Shown here one piece after another: positions 58,495 through 64,000 of a stretch of 64,000 bases of DNA. The stretch is from Isoetes taiwanensis. Taxonomy: Eukaryota > Streptophyta > Lycopodiopsida > Isoetales > Isoetaceae. Where the stretch lies: NCBI GenBank assembly GCA_021234155.1, contig JAJEKV010000141.1:1058356-1122355 (forward strand). The letters run 5' to 3'. How positions within the stretch are numbered: the first letter of the stretch is position 1; each line of letters starts with the position of its first letter. A program made the position numbers and the translations under genes. Below the pieces are notes generated by a model. The model did no database searches. It was not told the DNA's origin and saw nothing but the letters and a program-made list of their open reading frames with translations.

Positions 58495-58522
58495 CTAGTT
58501 ATGGTGCCCGGCGTTGCCGGGC
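58495..58522 (-). mobile_element. Helitron 3' terminus
   Basis: On the minus strand a stable hairpin GCCCGGCAACGCCGGGC (58,522-58,506) is followed by ACCATAA and then CTAG, with T as the next host base, as expected for Helitrons (hairpin, about 7-12 nt, CTRR, insertion between A and T). The element would extend to the right; its TC 5' end was not located. Confidence 0.55.
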
Positions 58523-60264
58523 TTAGTAACAATTTGAAAAGGTGCCGATATGTAACGCAACTTCACCATTTAGAAACTGTAAAATGAGGAATAGACTTGC
58601 ATGCAAAATCTCTCAGGGGTGTTGATTTGTTCACATGCAATTTGATGCAGTTTTGTATAGCTTTGTGTTGACTTAAGCAGTGTGTCAACAAATACATCGT
58701 TATGGCACATCCGAAAAGTGGATTTAAAAGAGTATGCTAACATTTCTGGGCATTGCCGAACTAAATTGGATTTTGGTGGTCTTTTTTTGTTTAGGGATGA
58801 AGGTTGTCTTGAAGTTGTATCTTTTTGGACTTAAATGTAGCGGATTTTAAAATGATAGAGGAAGATTAAGTTTTAAATGCAATAATGCCTGTGAAGCTCC
58901 AATTGCATATTCTCTATAAATAGTAGTTTGCAAGAATGTAAGAAACATAATAGAAGAATACACTTGGTAGCAAGAAGGCAAGAACAAAATTACTTGAGAC
59001 AAAGGAATTACTTGAGACGTAGATCTGTAAAGTAAAGCATATAGTACAAATGTACAAAATGATCATGATTAATTGTTGGTTTAATGGAATTTGTTGGTGA
59101 ATGAGTAAACATAAACACATGACTTAATGTGATATAAGATATGGCATGATGGATAAGGTGGTACTGCTTCTAGTACATTGTTGTGCCATCTAAAATGCTT
59201 GCATGCATACAAACTCATGGTGTCCAACTTTGGTTCATGTTAAATTTTCTCATCATCCTTTCATCCGTCTAAGTGCCTCTAGTATAGAAAGTGAACATAT
59301 ATAAGCATGACCAAACCTACAGCAAAGCAAGAAGTAAATTGGAACATTGAAATTGGATCCCCAACCCATGCATTTAGGATGCTTATCAAAACAAAGTTCG
59401 TTAAGCAAACTCAATTCAATAAAATGAACGTCAGCCAGCAATCCAAAGAGGATACAATCCAAGGAGGTCAAAAGAAAACCCAATCTAAAGAGGGAATTTT
59501 CTTTTTGAATTGGGAATTTTCTTTTTGAATTCTTTTCTTCACTGATATTATTGTTGTGATGTTCTCAATGCACAAAAATTTTGTCAATGCATTGACAAAC
59601 TGGCAATTGTATTACTTGGATTCATTCTATTATTTAAAAGGTTGTAATAGTAGTTTGGAATCAATGCTTTGAGAAGAGGAGAAATAATACATAATGATAT
59701 ATTTTTAAGAGATTGTTGTAGAAAACTTGACAATCATTTTTATGTCCCAGAATAGGTTCGAATACTTATTCATGAAATGGAAATGGAATTGTATCTTGGA
59801 AGTTCATGGACAGCAAATGTGTGAGTAGTAATTTTTGCATTTGTCTTACACCATGCAAAACAATAGTCCTATTGAATGTTAGACAAAAAAGAAAGATACT
59901 GCTACAAACAGATAGAGAATTTTTCATCATAGTGCAATAAGCACGTTGCGCTTTATAACTTTGTGCAAATGCATCAAGATTTCTAATACATTGTCTATAT
60001 TTGAGGGCTTTGATATGGATTTGGATGCTTCCACTATAACACATAACAATCGGTGGTAAAAGATGTTTTACATCTGGACATTACTGAAATGCATAGCAGT
60101 CACAATGCTTGAACATTGCTCTAGTGGCCTCAACATGAGAACCATAGCCATTTGCTATAGTGATTTGTTTACCAAAGTTCTTTATAATCTTTGCCTTTGA
60201 TAACCACTCAGGTAATGATAACATCTTGAGATATCTTTCAAAACCATTCAGGTAATAGTAGCAT
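58523..60264. other. Gene-free stretch
   Basis: Probably includes the body of the Helitron. AT-rich; no Rep/helicase or other coding recognised. Confidence 0.45.
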
Positions 60265-61980
60265 CTAAAATATCTTTGCCAACATATGCAACTGCAAGTC
60301 TGCAATAGTATTTAAGAATTGCAAATCTGGAACAGTACATTGGCACATCATGGCAACAACATCAAACACAAAATTTGTATTACCTTACATGTCACTAAGA
60401 ATAAAGATAGCTTTGCCAAGATATGCAAAATCTGGAAAGAGCATTTGTTTACATAGCATTAAAAATTATAGCATGATTAAAACCATGACGCAATAGATAA
60501 TCAGTTTCTAATTAGTAGATAGCACAATAAATGAATAGTTGCATCGTGATAGAAAGGCACATCACGTAATACATTAGCACATTTGAACCTGACCTAAGGA
60601 TATAGACTATAAGTGTGAAAGCATGAAAATTATGGCAGACATTACCTGAATTGACTTGCAATGTTGCCTAAGGAATTGACACGAATCAAATCTGCTGAGA
60701 TGCGTTCCATCTTGAGAATATATCATTGGGAGTGTACATTTTCTGAAAGAAAAAGTCAAGCATGAGCGACAACCAGATGCAAGAAATAAAATTATCAACA
60801 TCAAAGCAATAGCTGTTCAAGGTAAAAAATGAAACAAAGTATGAATCAACTTCAACATCTGCAATTGATGTGTTTTTGCTGGCTTGAGAATTATGAAGAG
60901 ATATTGGAGCTGCATATTGGATGTTCCAGAAGATTTGAGAACATACACTGCTCATTGCCTCTGCAAATAAAAAGCAAAGACCTGACACCTCCAAATGAAC
61001 TGTAATTATCAATTTAGAAGCAATATGAAGAAGGAAAAAGTGGGTGCAGTTGAATGTAGACTCTAAATCATTTTTAGACGCCTACGCTCACAATGAGGAA
61101 AGCAAATATAGCAATGTGTTCTAAATATCATGTTTATTTAAAAGTTACCTCTTTCCATGTCACAAATTTCAAGATACCATGAAATCTAATACTGTAAGTA
61201 ATAGCTCACAGCAAAATAGGGATCTCTAATGGCATGGAGAAGCAAACATATCTTTTCCAACATATGCAACTGCAAGTTTGCAATAAGAATTGCAAATCTG
61301 GAACAGTACATAGGCACATCATGGCAACAACATCAAACACAAAACTTGTATTACCTTACATGTTACTAAGAATAAAGATAGCTTTGCCAAGATATGCAAA
61401 ATCTGGAAAGAGCATTTGTTTACATGTCCAGCATTAAAAATTGTAGCATGATTAAAACCATGATGCAATAGATAATCAGTTTCTAATTAGTAGATAGTTG
61501 CATCCTGATGGCAAAGGCACATCATGTAATACATCAGCACATTTGAACCTGACGTAGACTATAAGTGTGAAAGCATGGAAATCATGGCAGATATTACCTG
61601 TAAATTGACTTGCAATGTTGCCGATGGAATACGACACGCAAATCTGCTGAGCTGCGTTCCATCTTGCGAACAAAATATTGGGAGTGTACATTTTATGAAA
61701 AAAATGTTAAGCATGAGCGACAAACAGATGCAAGAAATAAAATTATTTACATCAAAGCAATAGATGTTTAAGGTAAAAAATGAAGCACTAATAACAATGA
61801 ATCAACTGCAACACCTGCAATTGATGTGTCTTTGCTGGCTTGAGAGTTATGAAGAGATATTGGAGCTGCATATTCGATGTTCCAGAAGATTTGAGAACAT
61901 ACACTACTCATTTGCCTCTGCAAATAAAAAGCAAAGACGTGACACCTCCAAATGAACTGCAATTATCAATTTAGAAGCAA
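60265..61980. repeat. Tandem duplication within the MTP intron region
   Basis: 60,283-61,022 and 61,260-61,980 are about 90 per cent alike over 730 bp (ACATATGCAACTGCAAGT ... ATTATCAATTTAGAAGCAA), offset 959-977 bp. Spacer 61,023-61,245 is unique. No coding recognised. Confidence 0.85.
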
Positions 61981-62004
61981 CGAAAACATAAGTTTTCAAT
62001 TCAC

Positions 62005-62564
62005 AGGCTCAAAGTTATTGAGTATCCTGTCAATTGCTTTGTAAACAACGATGCCTGTAATCAACCATATAATCTGAATGGAGACCAGAGCACCTAAAAC
62101 CTCAAGTCTATGATATCCATAACTCTGCCTGGCAGTGGCCTCCCATGTAGAGGCCCAAATAGCAAAGAGAGAAATGGCAAAACCAGCAACATCAGAAAGT
62201 AAATGTGCAGCGTCTGTAAGAACAGCAAGACTGTTGGATAGGATTCCCCCTGCAATCTCAACAGACGTAAAAACCAAACAGAATATGACAACCCAGGTCA
62301 GCTTATTTTTAGATGTTTTTAGCTCATGCTCATCTTGACCTTGGCCATCTGATAGTTCACATCCTCCACTACACATCAAAAACCCATTTCTTTTGCCTAC
62401 CTCGCTTGAACTATAATCAATACAAATCCAATCTAAGAATTTAAGTTAACTTTAGCATGTTAAATTTTGAAAAGGGAAAACTTTTTCTTACCTGATATTC
62501 TGCGAGAAGACATAGTTGTCGGGTTGTTGTTCTTGGCTAAGCAAAGGAAGCCGCATCTGCTCAT
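62005..62564 (-). CDS. MTP1/ZAT-like zinc transporter (cation diffusion facilitator), first two coding exons
   Basis: Minus strand: exon 62,564-62,492 (MSRCGFLCLAKNNNPTTMSS, donor CAG|GTAAG) and exon 62,396-62,005 (acceptor GTAG, donor CCT|GTGAAT). They join in frame (73 nt plus 392 nt, 154 residues plus one base-sharing Gly). The protein shows a Cys-rich CSGGCEL segment, then helices KNKLTWVVIFCLVFTSVEIA, NSLAVLTDAAHLLSDVAGFA, the SYGYHRLEVLGALVSIQIIW region and a fourth helix. LTDAAHLLSD contains the zinc-binding H-x-x-x-D of CDF transporters and YGYHRLEVLGAL is their family signature. Plant MTP1 loads zinc into the vacuole in exchange for protons. Later exons (His-rich loop, helices 5-6, cytosolic domain) were not found to the left, so they are beyond a very long intron or lost. 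Confidence 0.85.
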
Positions 62565-64000
62565 GATGTAAAATATAGTTGTCATGCCGTGATCGAGAGT
62601 GTCAAACTCATACCATACTCATGCCATAAGAAAAGAAAGAATGTATACCCAAGAGCAAAATCTTAAAACAATGATTGGATCATGAATCTAGAGGCCACTT
62701 ACCTGCCCAATCTGGCTTTGTTCTAGCCAATCTCCTACCGCAGCTAATAAAAAACAATCCAATAAAAGCTCATGTGATAATATAGACCTTAGGTAATGAG
62801 GGCTAAACACACAGTTTGTTAGAACATCACCGAAAAACACAGAGTATGAGCAATCATGGTATGGCATAGGCAGACATATGTGCTCCATATGTTTTCCCTC
62901 AAGTATTTGGAGCCCTGAGCTTCTTCTGACCTGAAGAAATCGAAGTAAAATGAAGACAACTAATTCAAGAGAAAAACCTTACAATAATGACAGGATCCTG
63001 GGCCAATTAGATATGCATCCCTACAACCATATAGACGTCATCCATGCTCATGTAGTGGTGCTGCAACAAAAGCGGTGCACCGAATTGCACACAGAAGAAG
63101 CAAGCATCATATACAAAGCTTTCACGTCTCTGCTTGGAGATCAGATGGGGCTGAAGAAAATTCAACCGGAATTGCACAACAATAGGCAAGAGACAAACTA
63201 CTCCTATTTCTAATCTATGATAGATGTTATCTAACATGCTCGGCAAATCCACGATGTCCTCCATCCGTTCATCGTGGCATACGCATGCCGGATTGGAAGG
63301 GCCGAAATTAGAAAGAGGCGAAATTGAAACCCTAAGGAAATTTTCTTGATTTTTGGCAAATCGGAATTGTTTTCCAGCTGCCAAAACCCTCGAAATCTTA
63401 GGAAATCAAGTTAAAGAAAAAATCTACAAAGTTTTTGGGGTGCCGGAAAAACCAAATTTAAACAATAGATAGAGCTTCTGGAAATTATAGCTATGGAATA
63501 TGATGGGCATGACCCAAATAAATGTTAAATGAGTAAGGTTGTATTCTGCAAAAAGGCTTAATGGACAAATTGAGTGGAGCACAAAGGTTGATCTATTAGA
63601 ATAACACAAAGAACTAGCTACGTAAAGCAAGAGTAGTAATTCTGGATTGAAGGGAAGCTTAGAATGTTCTGTAAAGAATTCTAATAAAGCTTCACATAAT
63701 CACATGTTAACATATGACATTCTCATATGCTTCATTTATAAATCAGAGAACATAATAGAGAGACATCACCAGGAATTGATTTAAAGGCAATTCTTTCTTT
63801 TCTTGTTGTGCTTATGCAATGTGGAGCTTTTCACTTGTTTTTCAAAATGGAAGTGACCACAAAATGTAACTAGTTTTTCCATATTTTACTTATAAACCCA
63901 CTTGTTAATCTGTAAATTAGATTAACAAAGATCAACACGCTATTTCAGGACTAGAAAATTGGAACCCAACTCCAACAAAGGTTGGGTTTCCCTTTTGTCA
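62565..64000. other. Upstream region of the MTP-like gene
   Basis: Minus-strand 5' leader and promoter are expected here. The GC-richer stretch at 63,230-63,420 is a plausible 5' UTR exon with CCCTAAGG and AACCCT motifs. No other gene recognised. Confidence 0.4.

Overview
The window is nuclear DNA of a land plant with a large, transposon-rich genome. Host genes have spliceosomal GT-AG introns, one intron exceeds 8 kb, and the recognisable families are plant ones: an OSCA/CSC1-like channel, IPK1, an MTP/ZAT-type zinc transporter, secreted glycine-rich proteins and a plant katanin p80 exon. Most of the rest is mobile DNA of many classes and ages. I cannot fix the lineage from sequence alone; a non-seed vascular plant or gymnosperm would fit the repeat load, but that is inference.

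Layout. 1-1.0 kb: the last three exons of an OSCA/CSC1-like gene (+). 1.36-4 kb: one copy of a segmental duplication carrying a glycine-rich protein gene (-). 5.3-7.8 kb: a GATA microsatellite, a stranded katanin p80 exon and the end of a broken minus-strand gene. 7.8-16.4 kb: an 8.6 kb Ty3/gypsy-type LTR element (- orientation) with 1.6 kb LTRs, a CCACC target duplication and no intact coding, inserted into that broken minus-strand reading frame. 16.4-23.4 kb: a decayed minus-strand locus with a DGQHS (ParB-like?) segment and an FCP1/NIF phosphatase segment, split by a 4.2 kb element with inverted ends that is packed with satellite-like DNA and CTCGACTCGCGAGTCGAG palindromes. 23.8-25.1 kb: a transposase-associated fragment and an array of the same palindrome. 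25.5-30.6 kb: the second copy of the glycine-rich duplication, interrupted by two LINE fragments. 30.8-38 kb: gene-poor, with SINE-like repeats, a minisatellite and a 1.2 kb element with long inverted repeats.

38.4-49.6 kb: a complete seven-exon IPK1 gene (-), whose exons join in frame to 467 codons. Its fourth intron holds a young Ty1/copia element (42,007-46,954, identical 233-bp LTRs, GTTCG target duplication) lying antisense to the gene. 50.7-55.7 kb: a decayed Ty3/gypsy element (-) into which a short LTR element has inserted, plus a MULE transposase relic. 56-58.5 kb: tandem repeats, a perfect 51-bp hairpin, a solo LTR nested in a TIR element, and a Helitron 3' end. 60.2-62.6 kb: the first two coding exons of an MTP1-like transporter (-), followed downstream in its intron by a tandem duplication; its later exons were not found.

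The intact host genes do not form a pathway. IPK1 makes phytate and MTP proteins load zinc into vacuoles, but their proximity here is not evidence of joint function. The most unusual parts are the DGQHS/FCP1 locus with its palindrome-rich insertion, and the duplicated glycine-rich gene pair with matching promoters.
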